Positions 1 through 13,145 of a stretch of 64,000 nucleotides of DNA are shown in pieces. Location of the stretch: contig CM049313.1 of assembly GCA_026874595.1 (NCBI GenBank), forward strand, positions 15,559,508 through 15,623,507, given 5' to 3'. The notes below the pieces were generated by a model, which saw nothing but the letters and a program-made list of their open reading frames with translations, made no database searches and was not told the DNA's origin. This DNA is from Sipunculus nudus (lineage: Eukaryota > Annelida > Sipuncula > Golfingiida > Sipunculidae). Numbering within the stretch: position 1 is the first letter of the stretch; every line of letters starts with the position of its first letter. Position numbers and translations under genes: made by a program.

Positions 1-1136
1 GAATATGAAGGTATATTTAATTGGGATTTAATGCCAAGAAGGCACATTTATTGGGAATTTGGTAACTTCTGCCCCTTAATCTAAGAAATCATGCAACTTA
101 TATTAAACATTTAAGTGTTCCAGTTATAGAAAATCTACAGTAACTCAGTGCATATATCACAATATATATCAAGGCTCTTTTTAATATATATATATATATA
201 TTATTTACTTTTAAATAACATGTATATCTTAATTACTAAACATTTCATCGTGATAATGTAAGTTATGTAAATCTGTCCCATCATGCATCATTTTTTTCGT
301 TATAATACAGCAGGTCAACCACAGAAAAATACGAAGCCAGAAATGGCCCAGATGGGGTTACACATAAACACATACAAGGGAAGGTGTAAGCAGAGACTCA
401 TGCATGAAACAAAAAGCTATGTTTTAATTCATTATGTTAGAGTGATTATTAATTACAAAAGGATGAGTTAAGTCACATTTCCTCAGAATGGTTTCAGGAG
501 CAAAAAGTTTAAAAATCCAACCTGTGCTACAATATGGAGAGCCAAATTTTTCTGTGAATAAAATACAAATAGTTATGGGTGAAATATTTTGGAATTGGTG
601 TGTTAAAAATTAACTACAAAATACAACCTCTGACGGAGAGATATACTTTAAAATACTATTAAAAATGAAAATTAAGCTGCAGTTCTGCTTATAATAATGT
701 AAACTATAAAAGATTTTTACTGCTTTGTTACCTTTTAGCCCCTGAACTTTACTGGAGTTTCAAAGTCTCCAGCACCCAAAAGATATATCAAATTCTTTAA
801 ACAAAATCCACAAAGTGGGCTCTGTACTATATACAGCAAAGTGGAACCACTTTTAGATGTGAATTACAAACTTACTTCTGTTGAGAATCAGGAAGGTTTA
901 TACAGCCAAAATTAACAGACTGTTAAATTTGCTTTGCACAGACTGCTCACATCACCTTCAACAGTCACATGACGTTTTGTAGAAAAATTTGCACATAGCA
1001 AGTGCATTTCAATGTCAAACCTGAGGATTGAGAATATCTGAAGGCACTAAAGCTCTGTAATATTTAATTTCTTATGCTAAATCTACTATGCAAAAAAAAA
1101 ATTATCAACCGTGCTTGTAACAGAATCACATATCTT

Positions 1137-1342
1137 AAAGGTGCCCATTCACCTACCTTTTGAAAATGAATTTAAGTGATTTCTGGCTTCCTCTGTGTAT
1201 ATATTACTGATCTAAGGGTAATTCTGGTTGTGAAATGTTCTTATAACGCCTTTGTGAAGGATGTATGAACTTGTTTATCAACAACATGTTTGTAAACACA
1301 GCAATGTTGACAAACAGGAAAAACATGTAACCTAAGGTGGAA
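1137..1342 (+). repeat. ~205 bp interspersed repeat, copy 1
   Basis: Runs from AAAGGTGCCCATTCACCTAC to AAACATGTAACCTAAGG. The same unit is present inverted at 19255-19461 and 26318-26514, sharing GATTTCTGGCTTCCTCTGTG and AACATGTTTGTAAACACAGC. Size and spread suggest a small non-autonomous DNA element. Confidence 0.7.
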
Positions 1343-2509
1343 TGTTGCACATATGCCGAGGTAGAACTTCAGGTCACTTGTTGCAAAATGCCATTTGCAA
1401 GGCTCTGCTTTATCTGAATTGCCACCAGATGCCCTTGTAAAATTTGTTTCGATTATTTTGGTGGGCCCCTAAATAAAATAAACGTGTTGATAAAAACAAA
1501 ACAAGCAGCCTGTGTGCATGGATAAATACATTTTCAGGCCAATTTTTATAAAGCTATAAGGGATTACCTATAGATTGTAAAGGTCAGATAGGTAATTGGG
1601 CCCCTTTAATACTCCTGGCAGAAACAGAAATGCTGTCATGATAAGTAAGGTGAAAAACACTGGGAATGAAAGCTATCTACCCTCTAGCTGCAGAGTGTGG
1701 GTGTTATAATAAAACTCAAGTACTGTGCAATGTGCACTATGCTAGATGTGGATTTAAATTTAGGAACGCTTAACATGCATGGGAATGATGGTTTATACAA
1801 ATGCATTCCCTACCCTTCTTCACATGTAAACCCTCTGGCTAATATATTATTTTAAATCTTTACTTTTATGAAAATTTGGGAAAAAAGAAAATCTTTTTCC
1901 ATCTTACTAATATCTGTCCTCATTCTGAAACCTTTGTAGTAAAAATTATTTTGAATACACTCATGGCATTTAAGAATATTAGTTTTATTGGGTATGCATG
2001 TCATATATTTTACTGAATACAGCTTCAGCAGGGTTCCAAAACATTTTGGGTTTCATTTTCAAGGGGGTTACATTTTCAAGTATTTTCAAGGTTTTTGCAT
2101 GGACTAAATTAAGATTTTTTTATTTTTTTATAGCCACCATTACCATCACTTCAGCTGCCCTATTATACATTTTCTGTGGGTTTTTTCCAATTTACAAAAA
2201 AAATTCAATGCATATTCAACTGAATCAAAATCATTCAAGACTAGCCGTATATCAACACAGCTGAATGAAGTCTGATGTTGCATACAAAAATATACTACAA
2301 TTTTGATCACAAGTTAAAGCACAACTTATTTCATTAAGCTATATTTAGCCACTGGTGCTATATTAAATGTCATATCAAAATTATCTAAATCCAAGCAGCT
2401 TCAAGGCCTTGCCCATCTAAACAAATTCCTATGGAGTTTTAAAATAGGTCTAGTTTTTTTTTAAGCTGATTTCATGATTTAAGATGGGTGTTATGTCCAG
2501 AGGGTTTAA

Positions 2510-2524
2510 CCCCCCCCCCCCCCC
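2510..2524 (+). repeat. Poly-C tract
   Basis: Fifteen consecutive C, likely length-variable. Confidence 0.9.
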
Positions 2525-5409
2525 TCCTTTCTAACCCCCAGAAGGTGACAAACTGGGCTGATGCACAAACACAGGGTGTGCAGAGAAAGCTAGAAAAGCT
2601 ACACATACCTGCGATAAGGACTGCAACAATAATGAACAAACATCAAAATCACACACTTAACAATACTCTCATTATATATGTGTAAACAGCACAAAGTCAT
2701 ATATAAAAGTTTATAACAGTCAACTCCAGTACTGTTGTGTGTTGTTTGTGTGCATATGTACCTTTGTACAAATGGCTCCTATGTGACACTGATCAGTATA
2801 TATGTGCATGTGTGCATGTGTGTAAAGCCCGTATATATATATTTGTGTACAAACACACTAATTATTAACTTAATGCATGTATATATAACTTTAAGTCTGC
2901 AATAATCAGCGATCATTTCCGCACATGTGGCCTAGATGTAGCATTATGCGTACCCAATATTACACATAGTGCAGGTTTGAACAGATCTTTCTGTGATCTG
3001 TCTGCATTATGTTACAAATAAAGAATGTTCTAAGTTTTGCATCTGAGTTGTGACCCATAAAACATATACTGTGTACAAAAAATGCTATGTCGCCATTACA
3101 TATGCAATTTCCTTGTATTGCAGATATATAGCATTATGTACATGCAGCTTTATAGCAGTAATATAAGACATCAGCTGTTTATGATTTTTATGAAATTACT
3201 GTAGATCCCCTTTTTATCACTGCGGCCATAAAAAGAAATTTAAGGTTTTTTGCCTGATCTGATAGCCAGTTGAACTCAAGAAGCCACGTATGTTTGTATT
3301 AAGTATATGAATACTGAAGACACTGATATAACAACACATGCTGATACATGTATTATCAAGCACTGACAGAGAGACCATAGGACTGCCAAGATAAAACAAA
3401 CTCCATATCTGGTTGTCAAAATATAAAGAAATAAACCCTCTATTCAACAGACTAAATATGGGCTGTACTGGAATATTATATAAATACCAATACTCGTGAA
3501 AGAAAATACATGTAAAAAAGAATAAAATTTCAGTCCCTTTAATCAACTCTAAATTTAATCAAATGTAGACTAAAAAGTCATGTTACATTAGTATATAGGC
3601 TGAACATTTACTATATACATTTAGTTTTTGCCCATGAACACATCCTCAGTAGTAAAATGAAATTTATATACTCTATTACGATGAAGCATACACCATACAC
3701 ACTCAAACAAAGTAAAGTAAACACGCAATTGATGATCAAACCAATTACTATTAGGAAAGATCATATAAAATTTGCGAGGTGTCTGTTTTTTATGTCTCCC
3801 AGTTCTAGGAAAGGAGGCATAGGACCCAGCTGCCCTCTGTGGGGCCAAACATAAGGGCTGCTCACAGTTACCATAGAGCTTTTTGGCAGATAAATTTATA
3901 TTGTACTTTTACCAACAAATACAATCAATCCTTGATAAAATATCAGTATTTTCATAACAGGAGTGTCTAAAAACTTAATAATATCTGAAACATAGCTAGC
4001 TATGAGCAACATCATAGAAGATGTATTGCATTGTATTGATGATGCCCTGTTATTGATTTCAATGCAAAGTTAGGCCTTTAAAAAATTAAGTATATTAAAA
4101 AAAATTGGTTTGTTTATGAAGATTGTATCTCTTATCAAACAGATTTTTATCAGAACTGTCAATAATCATATAAGAACTTGTCAGGATAATATAATCATAT
4201 TCATCCTAGACAGAGCTGTCAATTACCTTATCAGTATTCCAGCATGAATCAATAAACTGATGCTTCAAGATAGCCCTACAGAGGGTTCAGGCATCACACC
4301 AGTAAATAACAACATTTTTCTTTCAGACTTGACTTAAGGACTGAAAAATGTTAGTGTCTAAGGAAATTTCTAGCTAATTTGTAGATACCAAAGCTGACAT
4401 GATGAAGTGGCTGAAGAGGATGATTAAGACCATCTACAAGTATCAAGTAAGAATCATTTCTTCCAAGGGGCAGGTACTGTGCATGCCTGTTTAAATGCTG
4501 TTACATCATCAAATTCTGATTTAAAATCACAATATAAATAATCTTGACAATACCTTATATGTTACTGATATATGTACAACAGGTTTTGTCAGTATGGAAA
4601 AAAAAATTTTTTGGGTGGAATCACAAGTTTCCTACAAATTGATTGAGATTAGTTCAGGTGCAAGTATCACTGGAAATGATAAGGTATTAGGTTTTTTTTG
4701 TCAAAATAGAATGAGGACTTCCTGCTTCACTTACCTGGGCTACAGATTTTCTTCAAACCTTATATCTATAAATAAAACATCTCCATTTCTATAACTGATC
4801 ATGAGGAGACACTGACTAGATGCATCCCTTCCTTTGTTACTATAGTCCGTCCCAGCACCTTTGTCCGCCTGATTTTCTGCGATTACCTCTACATAAGACA
4901 AACTTGCCAAACCAAATTTGTACCAATTGCAGCAAGAGGAAAATGCATAATTTTGGGTACCTCACCTGCTTATGGTATAAATATTATTCATTTCACGGCC
5001 TAGCTGACATGTCTGTTATATATATCCGTGGTTCATGGCGTCCCTAACAAGTGACCATTATTTACCCTTCAGGGATAGGGTCAAACAGTGAAGCGCGTGC
5101 AATAGGAGAATAAAAGTCTCGCTGTAAACAGGGGTCAGCAGCTCTTGATTATTGGTCCCATGAATATGGTTGCATCTTTAGTACGTCATGTCTATTATGA
5201 CTTCTTCACTGCCATGCCCATTTCATAGATTGGTAGCAAGATGTCCCAACAGAATAGACTAACTTCTCATAAATTGGTTTTAAATTTTTTACAAGAAAAT
5301 GACATAAGGTAGGCTGTTATTTCCATAATACTAAATTATACATTTTCCTCTTTCTGCCCTAGGGACAAAAAGTTTTTGCGTTCTTTGACTTGCAACAAAA
5401 TAATTAAGA

Positions 5410-7305
5410 AACAAGGGACCCATGGGTCACGGCGCTCAGCTGAAGTTTGAAAATTTTTGCAAATGCAAAATATGCAAAATATTCTATTGTAATGTTTTTC
5501 ATTTATATAAGCATATGAGAAGCTAAGAGGAAGGGGCCCTTCTACTTGGTTATAGTGAAGTTCTAAATATATGATTGCAAACTAATACTCTGACAAGACT
5601 GTCATGAAGAAAAACAGTAACACTTTTGAGATACTGTGATGCATATGAAAAATTTACAGATGGACAGGCAAGTGGACAGAATGGACTAATACCTTTATTT
5701 CACTTTCAAGAGAATAATGCATTTAAGTTTATATGTCAGCCTATTTTTTTAGCATAATTCACTTTTTCCATTAATAGTTTTTATCTGATTCATTTTTTTT
5801 ATTTACAAGTTTTATAAATTTGTAATAAAAAACATGAAAATATAAGTTAAAATATTAGAATTCTAAGCTGCAATCATTATATATCCAGAGTGTAGCTCAT
5901 ATTGGGTCATATTATGCATACATATATATTTTATTATTTTTAAATCACAAATGTTTAAACTGAATTTAAAAGAAAATAATGCAACAACATGGCATCTACA
6001 AGATTATTCCTTGAATCACTATTAAAAAGTTTTGCACATTGGAGTTTTCAGTACATGCTAAATTTTATTCACTGAATTGAAATAAAAGATTCAGTAAATT
6101 TGATAAAATTAAAACATCTATTCGAATAAAGTATACGCACTGTTGGTTGAATGAGGGACAAACAATATCATTGTGCTAATTACTCTCTCAGCTATAATTT
6201 ATTACTTGAATTAATAGTCAATTTCACACCCGGTGAAGTTTTTACTTTTCTTAAGTAAGGAATTACTTATTTGATGAACATCCACACTTTCATACCAATA
6301 CACCACTCTGTGGACACAATTCAATGTGCTCTTTAATCATTGTAATCCTGGTGGTACAATACAAAATCTAAAATGTAGCATAGCCAAGAATAAAATAAAA
6401 TACAGAAAATTATAACGTTCATCTAGTTGATGCACAATCTGGGGGGGGGGGGAGTGCAGGGCAGAGGGGAAGCTTGCTAGTAGTGGCCAAGCTGAGCCAA
6501 GGCAATCTGCCTGGGGTCAGTTACATAATGCAAGTGAAGGCTGTACTACCAGGTGGGCTAGATGTAAACAACACTTGACATGGTGTATGGAAACTTGAAT
6601 AAAAGTTACTCTTTTCAATCAATTCCTTTAAAATTTCAGATTTTAAAAGATTAAATCCTTATGTATATATTTTGTGAAAATTAAATCAACAGTACATACA
6701 GGGAAAAAATGTGCCATTGCCAAAGCTGGACAAAATTTAAGGTATTATTTTTTTATTTATGCTAAAAACTTGACAAATTTGCAAAATTCAGATCTAATTT
6801 TGGGTAAACAATTGAATCTTGATTAAATAAAGTTATATTCCTGAAAAAAAGTCTCCAGCTTCAGCAATTCTCATTTTAGGTGAGTAAATATATTTCCTGA
6901 TTTTTTAAAAAAATTGCATTATATTTGGGCCCATATCTTCAAAATAATACCCAATACTGACCTAATTTTAGGTATGTTCATAGAAAATGTATGGAAGAAA
7001 ATGAATACTAAATATGATCAAAAACAGATCAGTGGTTTTGATTTTAGGCAGCCTTGAAGTGTAACAATGGCTTTTTAATGGAAAATGGAGGTTTTTCCTT
7101 AATATCTCGAAGGAACGAAGTCCTAATGACCCAATTTTCGGTATGGTAGGAGATTTTGGGGACATCTAATGGTATGCAAAGTTTTGGATTTGTAGGTCCA
7201 ACTGTTTTAAAACGTGCCCTGTTAACGGACGGGCGGCCGGACGGACGACGGACAAAGGACCACGACTATAGCTCAGATGACTTATAGTCAGCTGAGGTAA
7301 AAAAA
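5410..7305 (+). mobile_element. Head/tail element L3 (1.9 kb)
   Basis: Starts with the shared head (AACAAGGGACCCATGGGTCA, then CGCTCAGCTG) and ends with the shared tail: a run of ACGGACGG words, GACTATAGCTCAG, TTATAGTC and GCTGAGG followed by A-run. The right half (about 6540-7225) is one copy of the core unit found twice in L1 (13146) and L2 (51161). The stretch 5445-6540 is AT-rich without matches I could see elsewhere, so the pairing of this head with this tail is inferred. Contains a G12 run at 6441-6452. No coding capacity, so it would be non-autonomous. Confidence 0.55.
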
Positions 7306-9090
7306 CAGGTGGACAGGGGTGGTGGAACAGACTATAATAAACTAGCAGGAACATCTCTGATTCCCAGTTTCAACTCCTCAGGTATATACAAATTATGTTA
7401 CCTCATTTTTTATGGTTTATATAATGACACTTTTAAGATGAAAAATATGTGAAGCTTTCAGAGAGAACCTAAGCTACAGAACTGCATACATGTGATACTG
7501 GGTCATTAGTTGGGTATTATAACTGCAAGCACCAAATAATGTTGAATATCACTAGTTCAAACAGCACCTGAAAATTTATAATAATTATATGCTATATTTT
7601 ACCATAACCTCCTCAAAAAAAGTCAGAGTTACTAACACAATAGCCCTGTATCTACAAGTATCTTGTCAAATTAGAACCTTTTAGTTCTCATACCTCCATG
7701 TAAATCAACCTAAAACTGACAACCATGAACAAATAAAGTAATTCTAGAAACAAGGTTCCTCTCCATTCACACAAAATCTATTATATAGGTGGCAGCTCAA
7801 GTCCTGTTCAATGGAAATATCAATTTAAGTTGAGGCTCTGACCTGTGACCCACATATATGTTAATAAGTAGACTCTAACCTATGACCCATATATGTTAAT
7901 TAGTTTTGAGTAATATTGCATCCACTGATTTAGGTAGGATTGATATGGAAATAAAATTTAAAAACAGTAAAAAGCATTGTCGGTGGTATCAATAATCTTA
8001 TGTACAAAACAGGGGTATCCAAGATCATTCTTCATACAAATTTCAGGGTGATCCAACATGCTGTTCTTGAGACATCTGAAGTTTTCTTTAATTTTCACCA
8101 AAAACAGAATTACTTGAGGTTAAAGAAATATTCATCTTCACATTTAAGATTATGACCTAAAATCAAATAGGCTTTATTCACTGATCTATATCCATGCATT
8201 ATTTCATATCTATGCAAAATTTCACAGGAATCTGTCAATCCCCATTTCATAAAAACTTCTTTTCAATCACCTAAGTTGACTGACATGTTTCATGTGGAGA
8301 GGAATAGTCAAGTATTGAGTTTGAGTTATCAGGCAAACAAAATTGTCCATTGTGCTTACAGTAAAACCTCCCTATGATATAAAATGAAAATTTAAGCTTA
8401 AAGCACTGCAAAATATGCCATGATAATAGCAGACCTGTCTGCCTCATTGAAATAATGGCTGGCAAATGGTGATCATTTTTACACTGCCCAGATGATAACT
8501 TGGACAAAATAAAACTCAAATTGGATGTCTCCTACACCCGAGGTTGTCATATCAGTTATACTGCATGACAAGTCCTTACACCTGGCCAGAAACCAACAAT
8601 AGTTTAAGGACAAACATGTTTTCAGGAATCAACACAGACTGGTTGTAGGTGAAATTAAATTTGTCATTTTTGAAAGTGATTTATTCTAAAATTATTTGTA
8701 ATACATTTGTCAAAAGCAAGAAGGTAGTTTAAATTAGATAAACAGAACCACCAACAACTGATTGAAAGTAAACTATGAACTGTAAATTCAAATCTTAGGT
8801 AATGAAACCACATACCACAGTGGGTTTATACTTGTGAATCTGAGAAAATCAAGATGACAGAATAAGCTCTTCCATAAGATAAAAACCAGAGCAATCACCA
8901 GGATCTCAGGGCTGTGAAATGCTGCTTGCAACCATGATAAGAAACCTCAGTCCTAGACATAAAAGCTCTTTGGTCTGGCTAGAGGGCCTGCAGCTGTTGT
9001 TCTTCAGTTATTTTTAAATATGAACTCATCAATTTGATGACCACTGGAATGATCACTGATTTTGATTATGACAAGTCCAATCAACAGGAG
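7306..9090. other. No gene found; TRPM intron sequence
   Basis: AT-rich, no coding island on either strand. A lone CAGTAAAACCTCC at about 8360 resembles the end of the small MITE at 31261 but no matching partner end was found. The minus-strand ORF around 8271-8519 has no domain signal. Confidence 0.45.
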
Positions 9091-9094
9091 CATG

Positions 9095-9690
9095 AAAACA
9101 GTTTGTAATTCAGTATGATCTCCATGACAGATTATGTAATTCTGTATAACCTCCAAAGCAGATATTCATGTAATTTTATATAATTTCCATAGCAGATAGT
9201 CATGTAATTTTTTTAACCTCCACTGAAGATCATGTAATTTTATATAACCTCCATGACAGATCCTTGTTATTTTATATACTGTCCATGGCAAATCCTGTAA
9301 TTATATATAACTTCCATGGGAGATCATTATAATTTTATAAAATCTCTATGGCAGATTCTCTTAATTTTATATAACCTCCATGACAGATCCTTGTTATTTT
9401 ATATACCCCCATGAAAAATCCTGTAATTTTATATAACCTCCAAGACAGATCCTTATTTAATATACCCTCCATGGCAGATCATTATATAATTTTATAAAAC
9501 CTCCATGACACATCCTGTAATTTTATAAAACCTCCATGGCAGATCATTATATAATTTTATGAAACCTCCATGGCAGATCCTGTAGTATTATATTACCTCA
9601 ACGTGTGATTCTCTAAAATTTCCACTGTTGAGCATTTTTTTACTCTTATAAAATCTCCATGGCAGATTGATTTACAATTCTGTGTACCCT
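9095..9690 (+). repeat. Minisatellite, ~40-47 bp unit
   Basis: About a dozen imperfect copies of a unit like AATTTTATATAACCTCCATG followed by GCAGATCCTGT. It sits 45 bp downstream of the last TRPM exon's donor (9735), inside the intron. Confidence 0.85.
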
Positions 9691-9734
9691 CTCCATTCAG
9701 AACTGCCGTGTCTGGTTTAATACAGTACCCTTAC

Positions 9735-9866
9735 CTTTTTCATAATAGTATTGTATATACTCCGAAACTTGCGTCTGCAATAAGATGACCTGTACGCTCC
9801 TCCCATCAGGTGTTCAATAACAAGACCAATGTCGTAGAGTGTATAACGATATCCAACGGGCAAGTT
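9735..9866 (-). CDS. TRPM exon: [15 protein letters not shown], last exon seen
   Basis: This 132 bp exon encodes 44 residues beginning [20 protein letters not shown] and then [18 protein letters not shown]. This matches the D-I-G-x-V-I-E-x-L-M-G-G-x-Y-R block at the end of the TRPM SLOG/ankyrin-like N-terminal half. The acceptor is ATCTTTCAG and the donor GTAAGG, phase 0. It is the last exon I can identify going leftward. The expected next segment (a basic linker, then the helices leading to the six membrane spans and pore) was not found in 1-9734, so the gene is incomplete here. Confidence 0.95.
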
Positions 9867-10539
9867 CTGAAAGATAGGAGGTGGCCATTGATAACTGAAT
9901 TAACCTAGTTAAAACCAAACATAATTTACAATGTCTAACACTCAAGGCTTAAAATACTAATTTTTTACTAATCAAGGTTTTAAATCTGATCATAATATAA
10001 GTTTCAAATTAAATGAGCATAGAAGTCATATGTAATAATTTAACTCATCATACAATGGGTTTGGCAAACAGTACAGCTAAGTATAATATAAAATCAAAGT
10101 ATCTGCACTATTAATCTATGCTTTCAATATGATATCATGATAATAACAGCTTGTTAATGATCATTCAATGTCACGATAGAGTTGTGATGATGTAATATAT
10201 AAGGACAGGATAAACCAAGCGTTATAACTACCCATCTGTAGTGTGCACGTCACTACTACTGTATTATCATTCACTTTAATAATACAGTGCCTCTGCAGAT
10301 GGCAGGATAGGCACAGGGTCTTTCAGAACTGAGTAAAATTGTGTCAAATTATTTCTTTATACAAAGTAAAAAATACAGCATTAAAATTAATTTTTATTGT
10401 CTGCTTATATGTGAGTTATTATTTAACAGAAAAATATCAACTACCCTGCAGAAAAAAGTTAAACTTACATTATGCTATCAAATGAAAACAATATGCTAAG
10501 TACAAAAAATAAAATAACATCCTCAGGATCTGTTGTTAC

Positions 10540-10590
10540 CTTTTTACGATCTCTGACAAGTATCTTCAGGAAACTGGATGTATCTTGTTT
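10540..10590 (-). CDS. TRPM exon: short KQDTSSFLKILVRDRKK
   Basis: This 51 bp exon encodes exactly 17 residues, KQDTSSFLKILVRDRKK, corresponding to the L-x-x-L-V-R-D stretch that follows LEELYN in TRPM proteins. Acceptor TATTTTACAG and donor GTAACA, phase 0 on both sides, so skipping it would keep the frame and could create a variant. Confidence 0.87.
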
Positions 10591-11007
10591 CTGTAAAATA
10601 AAACATTTAACTGAATATTCATGATAATGAATGTACAACATGAGGGCAGGATAAGGACAACTATATTTTTAATTTAAGGATAGGTCCATGGCCTGTATTT
10701 GGCTGAAGGTGGAAATCATCTTATAATGTGATTGTATGTTATAATTACCATAGAGCTAAAAGCAGACCTCACAGGAATCAAATCCCTATATGATTTTCTG
10801 TAAACTTGTGAACTTAATCAGGGAACTGTTAGAAACTGGAATATCACACTGTGCATAGCTTCAGAAAGGGTAGGTCTTAAAGGAACCCTGAAAGACAACC
10901 GTTAGATCTACATGTGTAACAGAGAAGATTGTAGAGATTTTCCATGTGGCTTACAATCAGGTCAACCAACTGGAGCCAAAGTGCGACAGAGGAGAATTTT
11001 TTTAGAT

Positions 11008-11008
<1 letters not shown>

Positions 11009-11060
<52 letters not shown>
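11009..11060 (+). repeat. TA microsatellite in TRPM intron
   Basis: About 26 uninterrupted TA units. Flanked by unique sequence; the ORFs that run through it are artefacts of the repeat. Confidence 0.95.
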
Positions 11061-11065
<5 letters not shown>

Positions 11066-11448
11066 ACTATTTTGAAACAAACTTTATTTGCATATTTTAT
11101 AAATTGAGGAAAATAAATATTAACGACCTGTCTCTGTTAACTTTGTAGTCAATGTTATCGTCATTTCTAGGCTAGTGATCAATACTACTGCCTCTGTAAC
11201 TTCTGATTAGTCTGTAAATCATGCCAAACCAGCTGGTTTCAGTAATGCAGTCTTTAAGTGGTCCCTGCCATTATTTAGAGCCACCACAAATAAGAAGGCA
11301 ACAATAATATGCTGTGATACCCTTTGACTGTTTACAACTGTCCCGGTCAATCTCACTGAATCACAACATAAAAAGAGCCACCAGAAAAAATCATGCAACA
11401 GAAGGCCTAGTCTAGGGCTCTGGCTGCATATTAACTTAGTATACTTAC

Positions 11449-11583
11449 AATGTTGTATAGCTCCTCTAGGCGGGGGATGGTTAGGAACTTCTTCATGGAG
11501 ACACCGTTTTCAATCAGGATTTGCACAAAGTCCACCCTGTCGTTGACAAGGGCATCCATCATAGCCTGATCCAACGCTCCTTC
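11449..11583 (-). CDS. TRPM exon: [23 protein letters not shown]
   Basis: This 135 bp exon encodes 45 residues in phase 0 at both ends. It starts [19 protein letters not shown] and continues [19 protein letters not shown] then LEELYNI. This matches the helical repeat with F-V-x-L-L-x-E-N-G-V and L-x-x-L-Y in TRPM channels. The acceptor is CGCTGTACAG and the donor GTAAGT. Confidence 0.96.
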
Positions 11584-11722
11584 CTGTACAGCGAACAACA
11601 ATAATAACTGTCATATATAACATGTTAAACTTAACATGTATATTCACAAAAGGGTAACCACGATAATATGAACACATCTGACATTTTGCATATTTTGATA
11701 TAAAATTGTTCTTTCATAATTA

Positions 11723-12140
11723 AAGGATCATTTTCGACTTGTAGTCAGAATTAAACATACCTGTTAAAGGTGTCTTATTTTATTTAACTACACTGGAAAC
11801 CCATGTATCTGACATATTTGTCATGACTTTGCAACTTGTATGCTAAAAAACTGGGAGTAAGACAGGATTATCGGCATTTATCATAAACTTCACCAATTTG
11901 AACAGCTATTTTGTCATTTTCAAACTGGGTTAGTATGAGCTTTGAAAAACAACAACATGCTGTGTAGGACAAAACAGGCATTTCAGACCGTGCATTTTTC
12001 AGCCAGTTTATATCTTGCATACAATTAGGACAGGTAGATATGATGTCCCCATGAATCTTTCATGCTTCGTGAGTACAGGACAGGTTATATTTGTGTCACG
12101 AGTGCAATGCACTCAATGAAGCCTCTTTAAAGTTTATGTT
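11723..12140 (+). repeat. ~420 bp interspersed repeat, copy 1
   Basis: Begins TTAAAGGATCATTTTCGACT and ends near GCCTCTTTAAAG, so the ends form a short inverted repeat. Same unit at 38253-38665, sharing AAGACAGGATT, GCATTTATCATAAACTT and GACAGGTAGATATGATGTCC-like words. Lies in the TRPM intron between exons 11449 and 12299. Confidence 0.72.
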
Positions 12141-12298
12141 CAACAAACAATTTGGCAGGGACACTCTTAAACTTTCTGCTGTTATAAACTAAATGTCAAG
12201 AAATTATTTATACGTCACTTGCTAATGTATTAAATCCCTCATGTCATAAAGCTGTACTATTCTTAATGTCTATAATTAAATCAATTATATCCACATAC

Positions 12299-12399
12299 CG
12301 GCCACTCCTGACCAAATACAAAGATGTGACTCCTGGCAATGTCCACTCTATTCCAGGCCAAAGCGAGACTCAGCTGGTCAGGGGCACTTGAGTTTTGAC
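12299..12399 (-). CDS. TRPM exon: [16 protein letters not shown]
   Basis: This 101 bp exon encodes a split Gly plus 33 residues. [19 protein letters not shown] followed by [11 protein letters not shown] matches the L-A-W-x-R-V-D-I-A-x-x-x-I-F helix pair in the TRPM ankyrin-like region. The acceptor is AATTTTTCAG and the donor GTATGT, phase 0. Confidence 0.95.
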
Positions 12400-13145
12400 C
12401 TGAAAAATTAAATATCAATTAATTTCTCCCCTCAACCATACTGAATTATGTTACTCTGTTCTCCCGAGTCAGTCATAGCTCAGGTAGATCAGTTATTTAA
12501 GGTCATAAGGTCATATTGATATTCATTAGGGAATATTTACTGGATTCAATATTGATGATCATGCAAGATGACAGAGGATACTGACACAAAATGTAAATTT
12601 ACAAAGACTGAAAGCTTCAAATTAAACAGATAACAATGCTGTTAAATTGGATAAGAGTCTTTCAGTTTGCATTTATACAATGGTCCCTTGGAATGATTAC
12701 ACTTAAGTTTGAAAGTGTTTGTTTCTGTGATTTGAGGTCAAATGTTTCCAAACTTGACACTACTAGGCCACTCCTATAACTTCAGATCTGATCACCAAAG
12801 ACCCAGTTCCTGGGCAAAGTCCATCAAAGGGGCTTATTTTGTAAAATTCTGTAAGCCTTCATGAAAACCGTTTTTGCTCCATATAATCTGAAATGCCCTT
12901 GTGACTGTGGCATTTGTGTTCAGCCTGTGCTGACCCCTAGTGCCAGACAGTGATACTAACTATACCATAGGTTAACTGAAGCATTATATTTTTTTATCCC
13001 TTATGTAGTATGATGGCACAAAAGGTTTATAATATTTTCATGGATAATAATTAGTAAAAGCGGAAGTTATATGTATTAAAATTTAAACTATAATATTCAT
13101 GTGTACAAGTGTGTACTGAAAAGTCTGTATGAGTTCAGACAGAAA

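Larger units (their letters stand above)
1..5409. other. No gene found; probably TRPM intron
   Basis: Mostly AT-rich single-copy-looking sequence. I looked on both strands for the next TRPM exon (linker and pre-membrane helices) and found none. Contents seen: a short TA run near 186-202, a copy of a ~205 bp interspersed repeat at 1137-1342, and a C15 run at 2510-2524. A 109-codon minus-strand ORF at 3217-3546 lacks recognisable domains. Confidence 0.5.

Noticed and set aside
2590-2690. Membrane-helix-like minus-strand stretch (FIIVAVLIA) ending at a GTATGT donor
   Set aside because: The frame is closed by a TGA immediately upstream without room for an acceptor, so no exon can be drawn.
3217-3546. 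109-codon hydrophobic minus-strand ORF, possible TRPM membrane exon
   Set aside because: No match to the TRPM pre-membrane or S1-S6 wording, no splice-site pair in phase with exon 9735, and typical of AT-rich random frames.
4380-4450. Plus-strand stretch ADMMKWLKRMIKTIYKYQ ending in GTAAGA
   Set aside because: Single isolated open stretch, no acceptor, no family resemblance.
10877-11148. Frames with YIYIYI stretches (also at 59168-59417)
   Set aside because: Translation of TA microsatellites.
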